NCBI GenBank assembly: GCA_963837005.1
Contig: CAWIMC010000001.1
Span: forward strand, 1,674,001 to 1,738,000
Length of the DNA: 64,000 nucleotides
Source of the DNA: CALDTK01 sp963837005
GTDB taxonomy: Bacteria; Bacteroidota; Bacteroidia; Chitinophagales; Saprospiraceae
Direction: 5' to 3'
Part shown: in pieces, positions 8,945 through 18,596 of the stretch
Layout: each line of letters begins with the position of its first letter
How positions within the stretch are numbered: position 1 is the first letter of the stretch
Made by a program: the position numbers and the translations under genes
The notes under the pieces: generated by a model
Told to the model about the DNA's origin: nothing
The model's input: only the letters and a program-made list of their open reading frames with translations
Databases searched by the model: none

Positions 8945-10690
8945 TCAGATGTTCATTTTCTTGAGCTCTCCGACAGCGTGCTCGACGGCACGGACCGTGA
9001 GGGCCATGTAAGTGAGGGAAGGGTTGACACAGCCTGCGCTCGTCATGCAGGCACCGTCGGTGACGTAGACGTTCTGGCAGGCGTGCACGCGATTTTGAGC
9101 GTCGAGTACGCTCGTGCGCCGATCACGCCCCATGCGCGCGGTACCCATCTCGTGGATCCCGAGACCGACACCGTAAGAGCCTCCGGGGCCGTGGCCACCG
9201 TCGTACGAGCTCACGTTCTTAAAGCCAGCCACTGTGAGGATCTCCTCGGCGGCGGCGGCCATGTCTTTGCGCATCTTCTCCTCGTTGTCGAAGAGCCGCG
9301 TGTCGAAGACGACCTGAGGCTGACCCCAGGCGTCGAGCTTGCTGGTATCGAGTCGCATGGTGTTGGCCGAGTACGGGAGCATCTCCCCGAAGGCCGTCAT
9401 CCCGATGCGCCAGCTGCCGGGCTCGAAAAGGCTCTCCTTGAAAGCTCCTCCGTAGGAGAGTTCGCGAACCTTGGCCGCCCAGCTTTGGCGGCTCGCGCCA
9501 CCTTGATAGCCATAGCCGCGGAGAAAGTCTTTGTTGGTCTTGCCGCCGAGGTTGCGGAATCGGGGGATGTAGAATCCATTGGCGCGCCGACCGCTGTAGT
9601 ACATGTCCTCCATGCCTTCTACCTCGGCACTACCACCCACGTGAAAGTGGTGATCCATAACGTTACGGCCAAGTTGGTCGGATTCGTTGGCCCAGTCCCC
9701 CGACGCCATCAGGATGGCCGTCGAGGCGATCGCAGACGCATTGAGGAAGACCACCTTCGCGGCAAATTGGTACGTCTCTTTGGTCTCCTGATCGACGACC
9801 TCGACGCCAGTCGCCAGGCCGGTGCTTTCGTCGCGCAAGATCTTGGTCGCGATTGAGAAAGGCCGCAGGGTGAGGTTACCGGTCTTCTCGGCCGCGGGCA
9901 GCGTACTCGCGTTAGAACTAAAGTAAGCCCCGTACGGACAGCCGCGCATGCAGCGGTTGCGGAACTGGCAGCTCTGTCGGTTTTGCTCCGGGCGACCGGC
10001 CTGGCCCGTAAGGTGGGCCGTGCGACCGATGGTGAGGATGCGATCGTCGAAGTTCTCCTTCATCTGCTCGCGGAGGTAGGCCTCCGGGGCGGTGAAGTCC
10101 ATCGGCGGCTCGAAGTCACCGTCCGGCAAAGCAGCCCAGCCCTCGGTCATGCCGCTTACGCCAATGTACTTCTCGACCTTGTCGTAGTAAGGTTTGACAT
10201 CGGCGTAGCGGATGGGCCAGTCGACGGCGATGCCTTCTTTTTTGTTGGCCTCGAAGTCGAGGTCGCCCCAGCGGTAGCTCTGCCGTCCCCAGACCAAGCT
10301 GCGCCCGCCGGTTTGGTAGCCCCTGATCCAGTCGAAACGACTGCCCTCTACCTCCTCGTAGGGGTGGTCTGTGTCTTTGATGAAATGGTGGACGTGACCG
10401 CGGTTGGTGGTGTACCCGGTACGGGACTGCTTGAGGTAGTGTTTTGCTTCCTCTTCGCTGAGTTTCTCGCGGAGGGCACTCTCGCCGTGGCCCTCGTCTT
10501 CCCAGTCCCAGGGATCAATGCTCGCGGTTGGGTAGTCGCCGTGTTCGATGTGGCGACCGCGTTCGAGGACGAGGGTTTTGAGGCCAGCCTCGGTTAGTTC
10601 TTTGGCGGCCCACCCGCCGGAGATACCCGAACCGACGACGATGGCGTCAAATTCGCGAGGACTGTTATCAGTAAATAGCGTGATCGGCAT
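8945..10690 (-). CDS. GMC family oxidoreductase (first copy)
   Basis: 581 residues from the ATG at 10690 (MPITLFTDNSPREFDAIVV). A longer frame to 10756 adds an unlikely leader. It has the same architecture as the copy at 6394: FAD fold VVGSGISGGWAAKEL, Cys motif CQFRNRCMRGCPYG, and C-terminal HEMGTARMG followed by NPSLTYMAL. The two copies are clearly paralogous along their length, with divergent loops (for example a glycine-rich GGHGPGGSYGV near residue 520). First gene of the operon with the subunit-3 gene. Expected role: periplasmic oxidation of a sugar or sugar acid, passing electrons to a cytochrome not encoded here. Confidence 0.92.
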   Translation of the reverse strand: MPITLFTDNSPREFDAIVVGSGISGGWAAKELTEAGLKTLVLERGRHIEHGDYPTASIDPWDWEDEGHGESALREKLSEEEAKHYLKQSRTGYTTNRGHVHHFIKDTDHPYEEVEGSRFDWIRGYQTGGRSLVWGRQSYRWGDLDFEANKKEGIAVDWPIRYADVKPYYDKVEKYIGVSGMTEGWAALPDGDFEPPMDFTAPEAYLREQMKENFDDRILTIGRTAHLTGQAGRPEQNRQSCQFRNRCMRGCPYGAYFSSNASTLPAAEKTGNLTLRPFSIATKILRDESTGLATGVEVVDQETKETYQFAAKVVFLNASAIASTAILMASGDWANESDQLGRNVMDHHFHVGGSAEVEGMEDMYYSGRRANGFYIPRFRNLGGKTNKDFLRGYGYQGGASRQSWAAKVRELSYGGAFKESLFEPGSWRIGMTAFGEMLPYSANTMRLDTSKLDAWGQPQVVFDTRLFDNEEKMRKDMAAAAEEILTVAGFKNVSSYDGGHGPGGSYGVGLGIHEMGTARMGRDRRTSVLDAQNRVHACQNVYVTDGACMTSAGCVNPSLTYMALTVRAVEHAVGELKKMNI

Positions 10691-10992
10691 AGTTGGCGTT
10701 AGTGTCGGTAAGTATACGGCGGTCGCCGTGTATTCGTCCGCGCACCTAGCTGGCAAAACGATAAAATTGCGAAAAATGGCATGTCACCGCCAATTTTGAC
10801 AGTTTTGGCGAAAGCCTCGCCACCGCAAGCCCCTAGCAGAAATGTGGTATGCATTGTGCCACTGTAGCAGCACTAAGCTTGTGGGCACCAGGTTCCAATC
10901 CCGCGTCACTAGGTGAGTTGACCCACGATAAGGTGCCCGTCATGCGTGGCCCCCGTTAAACTTTTGCGTCCGCATACACTCCAATCCTCACC
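10691..10992. other. divergent intergenic region with one mini-hairpin
   Basis: 302 bases between the divergent GMC operon and the DUF1800 gene. It must hold both promoters, but I see no clear box pair. It contains the exact hairpin motif at 10802-10816. A stretch near 10890-10905 looks like a tRNA T-arm, but no cloverleaf can be built. Confidence 0.5.
10802..10816 (+). repeat. GNRA mini-hairpin, GGC/GCC stem
   Basis: Exact GTTTTGGCGAAAGCC, intergenic. Confidence 0.8.
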
Positions 10993-12588
10993 ATGGCTAT
11001 GAGCGCTGCAAACTTGCAACCCTACGAAGGGCCCTTTGGCAAGCGGGAGGCCGCCCACCTCCTGCGCCGCGCGACTTTCGCGGTGACGCCCGAGCGGATC
11101 GACGAGGCCGTCCGAATTGGGCTCACGCGCACGCTCGACCTTCTACAGCAGCCCGACACCAGCATCGATCCGCCCGTTCGTCACACCGATGCCGAGGACC
11201 CCAACGTGCGGTACGGGGAGACGTGGGTCCTGGCTCCTGCGGTGACGGGACTAAACGTCAACATCTACCGACAGACCTCGGTGCGCAATTGGATGCTCAG
11301 CAACTTTTACGAGGCCGGGTTTTCCCTCGAGCGTCGGATGCTGCTCTTTTTCGTCAATCACTTTGGCGTCGAGCGGACCGGAGACATGCGCATCGTCTAC
11401 CGTTTTTACGAGACCCTCCGACAGGGCATGTTCGGCACCCTGCCCGCGCTCGTCAAACAGGTGAGCACGGAGCCACTGATGTTGCTCTTTCTCAACGGGA
11501 AAGACAATCGCGCTTCGAGCCCCAACGAAAATTACGCCCGCGAACTCCTCGAGCTTTTCACCATTGGTAAGGGACCACTGGTAGGACCCGGCGACTACAC
11601 GAACTACACCGAGGACGATGTGCGGGCCTTCGCACGGGCTCTCACCGGCTGGCAGGTGCACGACCAACACAAGACCGACGCAGCCCTTCAGCCCCGATCT
11701 GGCTTCAATGCCTACCACCACGACAAGAATCCTAAGCAGACGAGTGCTCGCTTCGGTGGCGCGACCATCGAGGATGGCGGCGACAAGGAGCACGAGGCGG
11801 TGATCGATCTCATCTTTGCCCAGGAGCACGCCGGGGACTACTTCTGCCGCAAACTCTACCGCTGGTTTGTCTACCACCAGATCGACGCTAGTGTTGAACG
11901 TGACGTGATCCAACCGATGTCGCTCGCCTTCCGGGCGTCGGGCTACGAGGTGGCGGTCCCGATTAGGCTGCTGCTCAACAGTCGTCACTTTTATGAACCG
12001 CGCTTCCGTGGGGCTCTCGTAAAAAGTCCCCTCGAGGAGACGTTGGACCTTACCGCGGGCCTCGGGATGCTGCTAGACCCGGACCCGGATTATCGGTACT
12101 GGCTCTTCCAGCGCCTCAACACGATCTGCGAGTCACAGGAGATGTCCCTCACGGCCCCACCGAGCGTAGCCGGGTTTAAAGCCTTCCACCAGGCCCCTGG
12201 CTACAATCGGTTCTGGATCAACGCGAGTACCCTGCAGTACCGCACGCAGACAGCGCGCTCACATATCTTCTTCGGCTTCAAGCGCAACGCAGACACCGTC
12301 TTCAAAGTGGACGTTCTCGCGCTGATCGCCACGTTCGACAATCCTGGCGACCCGAACGAACTCCTGCTAACCCTTACCGAGCGCATGCTACCGGTGCCGC
12401 TCGCGCAAACGCAACTCGATGCGCTGAAGGAGGTCCTGATTCCAGGATTGCCGGACTTCGAGTGGACGGTGGAGTACAACAAACACCTCGATGCCCCCGA
12501 CGATGACAAGCTCCGCAAGTCCATCTTAAACCGCCTGCACGAACTGATCTTCTCGATCGCCTCCTCCGCGGAGTTTCGCCTCTACTAG
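10993..12588 (+). CDS. DUF1800 domain-containing protein
   Basis: 531 residues. Contains the family hallmarks HLLRRATFAVTPERID (about 20-35), NENYARELLELFTIG (about 180) and FARALTGWQV (about 213). DUF1800 proteins are usually encoded directly before a DUF1501 protein, as here (20-base gap), and the pair is common in Bacteroidota and Planctomycetota. Biochemical role unknown; often called a putative secreted hydrolase or surface partner. No obvious signal peptide at this start. Confidence 0.88.
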   Translation: MAMSAANLQPYEGPFGKREAAHLLRRATFAVTPERIDEAVRIGLTRTLDLLQQPDTSIDPPVRHTDAEDPNVRYGETWVLAPAVTGLNVNIYRQTSVRNWMLSNFYEAGFSLERRMLLFFVNHFGVERTGDMRIVYRFYETLRQGMFGTLPALVKQVSTEPLMLLFLNGKDNRASSPNENYARELLELFTIGKGPLVGPGDYTNYTEDDVRAFARALTGWQVHDQHKTDAALQPRSGFNAYHHDKNPKQTSARFGGATIEDGGDKEHEAVIDLIFAQEHAGDYFCRKLYRWFVYHQIDASVERDVIQPMSLAFRASGYEVAVPIRLLLNSRHFYEPRFRGALVKSPLEETLDLTAGLGMLLDPDPDYRYWLFQRLNTICESQEMSLTAPPSVAGFKAFHQAPGYNRFWINASTLQYRTQTARSHIFFGFKRNADTVFKVDVLALIATFDNPGDPNELLLTLTERMLPVPLAQTQLDALKEVLIPGLPDFEWTVEYNKHLDAPDDDKLRKSILNRLHELIFSIASSAEFRLY

Positions 12589-12608
12589 CCCTCCGAATCA
12601 CGCAACGC

Positions 12609-14172
12609 ATGTCATTGAATCGACGCCAATTTTTGAGCACCAGTGCCGCAGCGCTCCCGTTGCTTAGCACGCGGGTTCCGTTTGCCTTCCCGGATAGCTC
12701 GCTGTTCGGAGCCCTCCTAGCCGACCCCTCCGACAGGGTCCTGGTGCTGATTAATCTCACAGGTGGCAACGATGGCCTCAATACCGTGGTACCGCTCGAC
12801 CAGTTCGACAACCTGGCGGCGGTACGGGCCAATATTGTGCTTCCGCAAAACCGCATCCTCTCGCTCGATGAGCGGACCGGCCTGCACCCGAGCCTTACCA
12901 GTGTGCGGGCGCTCTGGGATGAGGGCAAGGTGGGCATCGTGCAAGGGGTCGGGTACCCGGACCAGAACCGGAGCCACTTTCGGTCGAGCGACATCTGGAA
13001 CTCCGCCTCCGACAGTCGGGAGGTCTTGCGGACCGGGTGGCTAGGGCGCTACTTTGATACGCAGTTCCCAGGTTTCCCGGAGGGATACCCAAACGCGGTC
13101 GACTACGGATCCGGTGGCGGTGTCTCTCGGCAACATCGCGAGCGAGACCTGCCAGGGCTTGCTCGGTAATTTCACCCTTACGGTGAATAATCCGCTGTCG
13201 GTCACGTCTCTGTTGGAGGGTGCCGGGGGCAAGAGTCCCGACAACGAACACGGCGCCGAGCTCGACTATCTGCGCACGACAATCGCGCAGGCAAATAGCT
13301 ACGGACGAGCTGTGCAGGAGAAGGCTTCGGCCGGGAGAACGGTGGCGGACTACCCGAGTGGCAATCGCCTGGCCCAACAACTACGCTCTGTGGTACAGAT
13401 GGTAAGCGGCGGTCTGAAGACCAAGGCGTACGTCGTGACGCTGGGGGGCTTCGATACGCACGCGGGTCAGGTGGAGGAAGGGGCGACACACGAGGGCAAT
13501 CATGCCCAGCTACTGGCGACACTCTCCGATGCGATCGCTGCGTTCACGGCCGACCTTGCGGCACTGGGCCTCGGTGAGCGGGTGATCGGGATGACCTACT
13601 CTGAATTCGGTCGCCGCATCCGCTCCAACGATGCCGCGGGTACCGATCACGGTAGTGCCGCTCCGCTGATGGTATTTGGCGACTGCGTTCAACCTGGCCT
13701 GTTAGGCAGCAATCCTACGATCGACCGAGCTGTCACCGAGCAAGAAGGCGTGGCGATGCAGTATGATTTTCGCGACGTGTATGGCTCGATACTGGAGGAC
13801 TGGTTCGGACTGCCGCCTGCGGGCATTCGGGAGTTGCTTCATGAAGGTTATCAGCGCCTCCCGATCCTGAGGGACTGCAATGCGCCGATTGTAAACGTCA
13901 CGGCGCGGGATGCCGGGGTCCTTTCGCTGAGTGCGTCCCCGTCGGCTTTCCACGACCGGCTAAGCATAGATTTCACCCTAGCCCGCGCTGGCCGCGTAAG
14001 CCTGAGTGCCTACGACGTGCAGGGGTCGCGCGTGGAAGAGCTCTTCGACCGACGCCTACCGACAGGAGAGCAGCGCATCAATGTGGACGCGAGTGCCTAT
14101 CCGAAGGGGGTCATCATATTTCGCCTCCAGGAGGGCGACGCGGTGCGGGTCGTACGAACGGTGAGGCTGTAG
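12609..14172 (+). pseudogene. DUF1501 protein with T9SS C-terminal domain, one apparent frameshift
   Basis: The N-terminal frame (12609 to about 13105) begins with a Tat-like signal, MSLNRRQFLSTSAAALPLL, and has NLTGGNDGLNTVVP. The reading then continues in another frame from about 13105 (DPVAVSLGN) through VTLGGFDTHAGQ and MTYSEFGRRIRSNDAAGTDHG to the end. One inserted base near 13105-13112 (GACTACGGATCC) would join them. The last 85 residues form a type IX secretion sorting domain (YDVQGSRVEELF ... YPKGVIIFRLQ). Joined length about 520 residues, normal for DUF1501. This may be a true disruption or a sequencing error. Pairs with the upstream DUF1800 gene. Confidence 0.8.
12839..12851 (-). 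repeat. mini-hairpin variant, TGC/GCA stem, GGAA loop
   Basis: Reverse complement reads GTTTTGCGGAAGC with the next base A. The shifted stem pairs TGC with GCA around GGAA. Weaker member of the family. Confidence 0.4.
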
Positions 14173-14187
14173 TTGGGCGACTCTACC

Positions 14188-15834
14188 TCAATTCATCCCT
14201 AGCCGAATCTCCTCGCCGGTCTGGTCAAAGAACAAATACTGCGTCAAGCCGAGGTCCGTGCGAGCGTCCATCTTGAGCCAGGTCTGGTGGCGCCAGAGCC
14301 ACCGCATCTGTAGGCTCGGCATGCCCTTCGTCAGGTAGGCCTGCACGAAGGGGTGTACCTGGACGCGGAGCTTGGCGTGTGGCAAGGAGGTAAGCAGCTT
14401 TACCAGGTCGCTCTCGATTTCGTCGATGACGAGTTCGGTGGGGTTGACCTCGCCGGTGCCATTACAGGTTGGACAGACCTCGGCGGTGCTGAGCTTGATT
14501 TCTGGGCGCACGCGCTGCCGCGTGATCTGCATTAGCCCGAACTTGCTGAGTGGTAAGACGGTGTGCTGGGCACGGTCGCCGGCCATAGCGTCGCGGACCT
14601 CAGCCAGGAGCTGCGAGCGGTGCTCGGGATTCTTCATGTCGATGAAGTCGATCACGATGAGGCCACCCATGTCCCGCAGGCGCATCTGGCGGGCCACTTC
14701 ACGACCGGCGTCGACGTTGACCTTGAGGAGGGCATCGTCGTGATTGCGGCCAGCCTTGTTGCCCGAGTTAACGTCGACCACGTGCATGGCTTCGGTACTC
14801 TCGATAACGAGGTACGCCCCCGCCGCTACGGTAACCGTCTTTCCGAAGCTCGCCTTGATCTGGCGGGAGACCCCGTAGCGGTCGAAGACATCCGAGCTGT
14901 CGGCATGCAGCTTCAAGATGTCGACGCGATCCGGCGCGATGTCCTCCATAAACTTCCGCAACTCAGCGTGCATGTCGCGGTCGTCGACGACCACGCGGTT
15001 GAAGTTGTCGCTCAGCAGATCGCGCAGCAGGCCACTCGTCTTATCGAGTTCGCTGAGGAGTTTTTTCGGGGCTTTGGCCTTGTGGAGTTGGCGAAAGACC
15101 TCTTCCCACTGTTCGCTGAGCTTCTGAATGTCCTCCATGAGTTCTTCGGCCTGGCGACCTTCGGCGGCCGTGCGGACGATGATGCCGAACTGTGCGGGGC
15201 GCAGGCTCTGGACGACGGTCTTGAGGCGTTGTCGCTCTTCGGGGCTGCCGATCTTCTTCGACACGTTGACGCCTTTGCCGAAAGGCGTAAGCACCACGTA
15301 GCGCCCCGGCAAGTTGATGACGGCTTCGATGCGAGGACCCTTGGTCGAGATCGGCTCTTTGGAGACCTGGAACAGGAGGTCTTGTTTAGACTTGAGCACG
15401 CCGGCCATGAGGCCGCCTTTGTCGATGTCGGGTTCGGCCTTAAAGCTGTCGAGCTTGGCGGTCTTAAAAGTCCCGTTGATCGCGCCGTTGGCGAACTTCA
15501 TCATCGACCGGAACTGTGGTCCGAGGTCGGAGTAGTGCAGGAAGGCCTCTTTGTCCTGCCCGATGTCGATGAAGGCGGCGTTGAGGCCGGGGTTGAGCTT
15601 GCGGACGCGCCCTAAGAAGATATCGCCGACGCTGAGTTCGGACTCGAGTTGCTCGTGGTGAAGCTCGACGAGGCGTCCGTGTTCGAGCAGCGCGATCTCG
15701 ACGGTGGTGTCGAGGCGCTTGATGATGAGGTCACGTTCGGCCTCGTTGCGGGGAGCGGCGGCGCGGGAGCGGCGTTTGGTGCCGGACGGTTTGCGTTTAG
15801 GCTTAGCGGCTTCTGGGGAGTCGGGAGAGGACAT
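14188..15834 (-). CDS. rng: ribonuclease E/G family protein
   Basis: 548 residues; endoribonuclease of the RNase E/G family acting in RNA processing and decay. Order: a basic N-terminal extension (KRKPSGTKRRSRAAAPRNE), S1 domain SVGDIFLGRVRKLNPGLNAAFIDIG (about 70-95), the RNase H-like core with the metal-binding DxxxD in VIDFIDMKN (about 403), and the zinc-link CPTCNGTG (about 463). It lacks the long C-terminal scaffold, so it is RNase G-like. It is the last gene of a minus-strand run with the mS38-like, TPR and HU genes, although a 259-base gap with a hairpin separates them. Confidence 0.92.
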   Translation of the reverse strand: MSSPDSPEAAKPKRKPSGTKRRSRAAAPRNEAERDLIIKRLDTTVEIALLEHGRLVELHHEQLESELSVGDIFLGRVRKLNPGLNAAFIDIGQDKEAFLHYSDLGPQFRSMMKFANGAINGTFKTAKLDSFKAEPDIDKGGLMAGVLKSKQDLLFQVSKEPISTKGPRIEAVINLPGRYVVLTPFGKGVNVSKKIGSPEERQRLKTVVQSLRPAQFGIIVRTAAEGRQAEELMEDIQKLSEQWEEVFRQLHKAKAPKKLLSELDKTSGLLRDLLSDNFNRVVVDDRDMHAELRKFMEDIAPDRVDILKLHADSSDVFDRYGVSRQIKASFGKTVTVAAGAYLVIESTEAMHVVDVNSGNKAGRNHDDALLKVNVDAGREVARQMRLRDMGGLIVIDFIDMKNPEHRSQLLAEVRDAMAGDRAQHTVLPLSKFGLMQITRQRVRPEIKLSTAEVCPTCNGTGEVNPTELVIDEIESDLVKLLTSLPHAKLRVQVHPFVQAYLTKGMPSLQMRWLWRHQTWLKMDARTDLGLTQYLFFDQTGEEIRLGMN

Positions 15835-15980
15835 GGTGGGGGGAGGAGGGGCGAGGGGCGGCTACGCCTGGCGGGCGCTATGCTGAAGGGGCGGCTTCGC
15901 CCGAAGGGCGGACCGGTTCAGCAAGGAGCTACACGATGAGGGGAAAGGGTGCAGAACAGCAAAATGCTCATAAGCGACGA

Positions 15981-16008
15981 AAGCCCGGCCGGCTGTGCCG
16001 ACCGGGTT
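15981..16008 (-). terminator. strong hairpin downstream of the mS38-like gene, possible terminator
   Basis: Read on the minus strand, CCCGGTCGGC, a short loop and GCCGGCCGGG form a 10-bp GC-rich stem followed only by CTTTCG. The T-tract is poor, so it is a weak intrinsic terminator or an attenuator between the ribosomal-protein gene and rng. Confidence 0.4.
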
Positions 16009-16093
16009 CCCGTAGGCGGCAGAAGCCGCGGCGAACGCTAGGACCACGGACTCTCGGCACTGAATGATTCAGGGCACTGTGGAGTCCGCTGCT

Positions 16094-16189
16094 CTAGCGG
16101 TTCTTCTTCTTGTGGCGATTCTTACGCAGGCGCTTCTTGCGCTTGTGGGTAGAGATCTTGTGTCGCTTACGCTTTTTGCCGCAGGGCAT
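16094..16189 (-). CDS. mS38/AURKAIP1-like small basic ribosomal protein
   Basis: 31 residues. It starts MPCGKKRKRHKISTHKRKK and consists almost only of Lys, Arg and His, with a normal start and TAG stop. This matches the AURKAIP1/COX24-domain proteins annotated throughout Bacteroidota, which are related to mitochondrial mS38 and are ribosome-associated. The reading frame was found by inspection because it is very short. Its position between a TPR gene and RNase G fits a translation/RNA cluster. Confidence 0.85.
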   Translation of the reverse strand: MPCGKKRKRHKISTHKRKKRLRKNRHKKKNR

Positions 16190-16213
16190 AGAGTGGGGTT
16201 TAGTTCGTTGAGA

Positions 16214-17011
16214 TTAGTTCCTCGTCTGTTGTAGCAACCGGCAAGCCTCCGAAGCGTTGGCCGCCTGGGCCACATTTCCGAGACGCCCGGCCACCTCCGA
16301 GAGGAGGCACTGAGCGCTGAGGTTGTCGGGGGCGAGCTCGACGGCGCGGGTGAGGCGCTCGCTGGCTTTGTCCAACTGATTGGTGCGCAAAGCTAAGCGC
16401 CCCAACTGTACCAAGACGCTAACATCGTCTGGATTTGCGGTATTTAGCTCCCGCAAGATCAAGATTCCGCGCATCGGGTTGTCCGGCATAGGATTGTCGG
16501 CGAGGTGGATAGCGAAGTTCAGTTTGTTGTTTGTCGCCTCGGGGGCCAGTGAAATCGCGGTCTCGTAGGCAAACATGGCGCGCTCCTCGCAGAAGGCCTG
16601 CTGTTTTGCCGAAAGGCTATCGCTGCGAAGGCACAGACTGTACGTCGTGGCGGCGATGCCCCAGGTGGTATCGCTGGGGACGAGCTCGGCGACCTGCTCA
16701 GCGTAGTGTCCGGCGAGGGCGGGGTGGCCGGCGCGGTACCAGGCCCCGGAAAGTTGCTTGAGCACCTCTACTTTGCGCGCGGTGCCTTCGGCGCCGTCTA
16801 GCATCCGCTCGAAACCGTGGATCGAGGCCTCGGTACGGGCGTCCATGCTCGTGGAGGCCTCGCGGATGAGCGCCTGCGCACTCGTTGTGGAAAGCTGCTG
16901 CACGACCGAAGCCCCCTCGCGCATCTGTGGCGGAAGCCTGTCGAGTCCCCAGTAGAAGACGACGAAGAGGACCGCGGCGACGGCGACGGCGATGTACTGC
17001 GAGCGACCCAT
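16214..17011 (-). CDS. membrane-anchored tetratricopeptide repeat protein
   Basis: 265 residues. An N-terminal transmembrane helix (YIAVAVAAVLFVVFYWGL, about 6-23) is followed by TPR-like helices: VLKQLSGAWYRAGHPALAGHYAEQ (about 83), NTANPDDVSVLVQLGRLALRTNQ and ASERLTRAVELAPDNLSAQCLLSEVAGRLG (about 215-245). Probably a periplasm- or cytoplasm-facing scaffold. It lies 25 bases downstream of the HU-like gene, and this HU-TPR order is common in Bacteroidota. Contains one hairpin motif copy at 16603. Confidence 0.8.
   Translation of the reverse strand: MGRSQYIAVAVAAVLFVVFYWGLDRLPPQMREGASVVQQLSTTSAQALIREASTSMDARTEASIHGFERMLDGAEGTARKVEVLKQLSGAWYRAGHPALAGHYAEQVAELVPSDTTWGIAATTYSLCLRSDSLSAKQQAFCEERAMFAYETAISLAPEATNNKLNFAIHLADNPMPDNPMRGILILRELNTANPDDVSVLVQLGRLALRTNQLDKASERLTRAVELAPDNLSAQCLLSEVAGRLGNVAQAANASEACRLLQQTRN
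16603..16617 (+). repeat. GNRA mini-hairpin, GCC/GGC stem
   Basis: Exact GTTTTGCCGAAAGGC on the non-coding strand of the TPR gene. Confidence 0.75.
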
Positions 17012-17036
17012 GGTTTAGTAACCGAGCACCGCGGCG

Positions 17037-17357
17037 CTAGTTGGACTCGCGGTTGGAGTCGTCGCTGGGCAGCGAGTTGACCTGGGCCTTAACGTCGTCG
17101 ACGAAGCTTTTGGCGGGCTTGAACGAAGGGATGTAATGCTCGGGGATGACGATGGCCTCGTTGCGCTTGATGTGGCGACCGACCTTCTCGGCGCGACGCT
17201 TGATGATGAAGCTCCCGAAGCCACGCACGTAGACGTTCTCCCCGCTGGCGAGACTCGCCTTTACCTCCTTAAAGAACTCCTCGAGGCTGACGAGGACATC
17301 GACTTTGGCGACGCCTGTTTTCTCGGAGATATTGGCGACGAGGTCTGCTTTGCGCAT
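17037..17357 (-). CDS. HU/IHF family DNA-binding protein
   Basis: 106 residues from the ATG at 17357 (MRKADLVANISEKTGV). The longer frame to 17423 adds a non-homologous leader. Nucleoid protein: dimerisation helices, then GENVYVRGFGSFIIKRRAEKVGRH (about 45-68), the DNA-binding arm. The usual arm-tip proline appears as VIPEHYIPSFKPAK. A short acidic C-terminal extension (SDDSNRESN) is present. It binds and bends DNA, and may assist recombination. Confidence 0.9.
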   Translation of the reverse strand: MRKADLVANISEKTGVAKVDVLVSLEEFFKEVKASLASGENVYVRGFGSFIIKRRAEKVGRHIKRNEAIVIPEHYIPSFKPAKSFVDDVKAQVNSLPSDDSNRESN

Positions 17358-17508
17358 GCTAAGTGTTTGTCTGTGAGCAGCTAAGATGAGCCCAACGAGA
17401 GTGTGATCGGCAAATGTCGCCAAAAAGCCGGCATCTGCAAGGGTAGGCTCCGATTTTCTGACATAGTATAGGACCTGCGCCGCAACCAGCGCCCGGCCTA
17501 GAGCGGCT

Positions 17509-17516
17509 TACCTTGT
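17509..17516 (+). promoter_or_regulatory. possible -7 box TACCTTGT
   Basis: TACCTTGT ends 30 bases before the YicC start codon and matches the TAnnTTTG consensus except for its last two bases. It is the only candidate promoter in this divergent gap. Confidence 0.3.
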
Positions 17517-17546
17517 GCCCTCCCCCTGTACAGACCTTATCCTGCC

Positions 17547-18425
17547 TTGCTACATTCCATGACCGGCTTCGGCCGCGCCACCGCACAAAACGATCGCTTC
17601 GCCATCACGGTGGAGGTAAGGGCCGTCAACGCTCGCCAGGCGGATGCCCGCGTCAAGCTCCCGAGCGCCTACCGCGACGAAGAACCTGCACTGCGTCAGC
17701 TGCTACAGCAGGCGAGTGCCCGCGGCAAGGTGGACGCCGTCGTGGAGCGGCGTTCGGCGAGTGGTGCCGCCTTAGAGTCGGGCATTAACGCTGCGCTGTA
17801 CGCAGAACTCAAGCGTCAACTCTCGGAGATAGAGCCCGCCCTCGCGCGGGACCCGGTCGCCCTGGCGACGGTGGTGCTGCGCTTGCCAAACCTCGTCGGA
17901 GCCAGTGAGGAGCCCGCAGACGAGGCGGAGGTAACGATGCTCCACGAGGTCTTCGAAGAGGCACTGTCTGCCTTTGTAGGCTTTCGCCAAAACGAAGGGG
18001 AGGCCCTCGCCGCCGACATCGCTGCCCGCGTGACGACGATCGGCGAGGCGATCCACGACCTGGAGGTCTTCGAGGAGGAGCGCCAGGAGAAGATGCGCGA
18101 GCGCCTTACCCGACTCATCGACGAGAAACTCACCGGGAGTGCCGTCGATCGAAGTCGCCTCGAGCAGGAGGTGTTGTTCTACCTAGAAAAAATGGACATC
18201 TCGGAAGAGAAGGCGCGCCTACGGCAACACTGCGTCTTTTTTGCGGAGAGCCTCGCCGACGATGACCTCGAGAAGGGCCGTCGACTCTCTTTTATCGCGC
18301 AGGAGATGGGCCGCGAAATCAACACCCTGGGCGCGAAGGCCTACTCGTCGAAGATCCAGCGGGTGGTAGTCGGGATGAAAGACGAGTTGGAGAAAGTGAA
18401 AGAGCAGTTGGCGAATGCGGTGTAA
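17547..18425 (+). CDS. yicC: YicC family endoribonuclease
   Basis: 292 residues with a TTG start (LHSMTGFGRA). The ATG at 17559 would remove four residues, but homologues begin M.SMTGFGR, so the TTG is preferred. N-terminal YicC domain (MTGFGRATAQNDRF ... VEVRAVNARQAD) and C-terminal DUF1732 (RQHCVFFAESLADDDLEKGRRLSFIAQEMGREINTLGAKA). YicC proteins are stress-related RNases. It lies upstream of gmk, the conserved yicC-gmk order. A hairpin motif at 17979 encodes G-F-R-Q-N. Confidence 0.92.
   Translation: MLHSMTGFGRATAQNDRFAITVEVRAVNARQADARVKLPSAYRDEEPALRQLLQQASARGKVDAVVERRSASGAALESGINAALYAELKRQLSEIEPALARDPVALATVVLRLPNLVGASEEPADEAEVTMLHEVFEEALSAFVGFRQNEGEALAADIAARVTTIGEAIHDLEVFEEERQEKMRERLTRLIDEKLTGSAVDRSRLEQEVLFYLEKMDISEEKARLRQHCVFFAESLADDDLEKGRRLSFIAQEMGREINTLGAKAYSSKIQRVVVGMKDELEKVKEQLANAV
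17979..17993 (-). repeat. GNRA mini-hairpin, GGC/GCC stem
   Basis: Exact reverse complement of GTTTTGGCGAAAGCC inside yicC. Confidence 0.8.
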
Positions 18426-18596
18426 GATGGAGCACGGAGGCGCGGTGGGGCACGCGGGGGAGTCCGAGAAGGAACAGCTGATAGATAGAGCCTCCCTACG
18501 GCTCCGCGGGAGCGGAACGAAACCTCGCAATGGGCATTTGGCAACTGGCAACGGGCAACTGAGGATGGACAACTGGCAATTGAGATTTGTAGCAGC

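Noticed and set aside
10885..10930. tRNA-like T-arm (GGTTCCAATCC)
   Set aside because: No acceptor stem, anticodon arm or D-arm can be paired around it; probably coincidence or a remote remnant.
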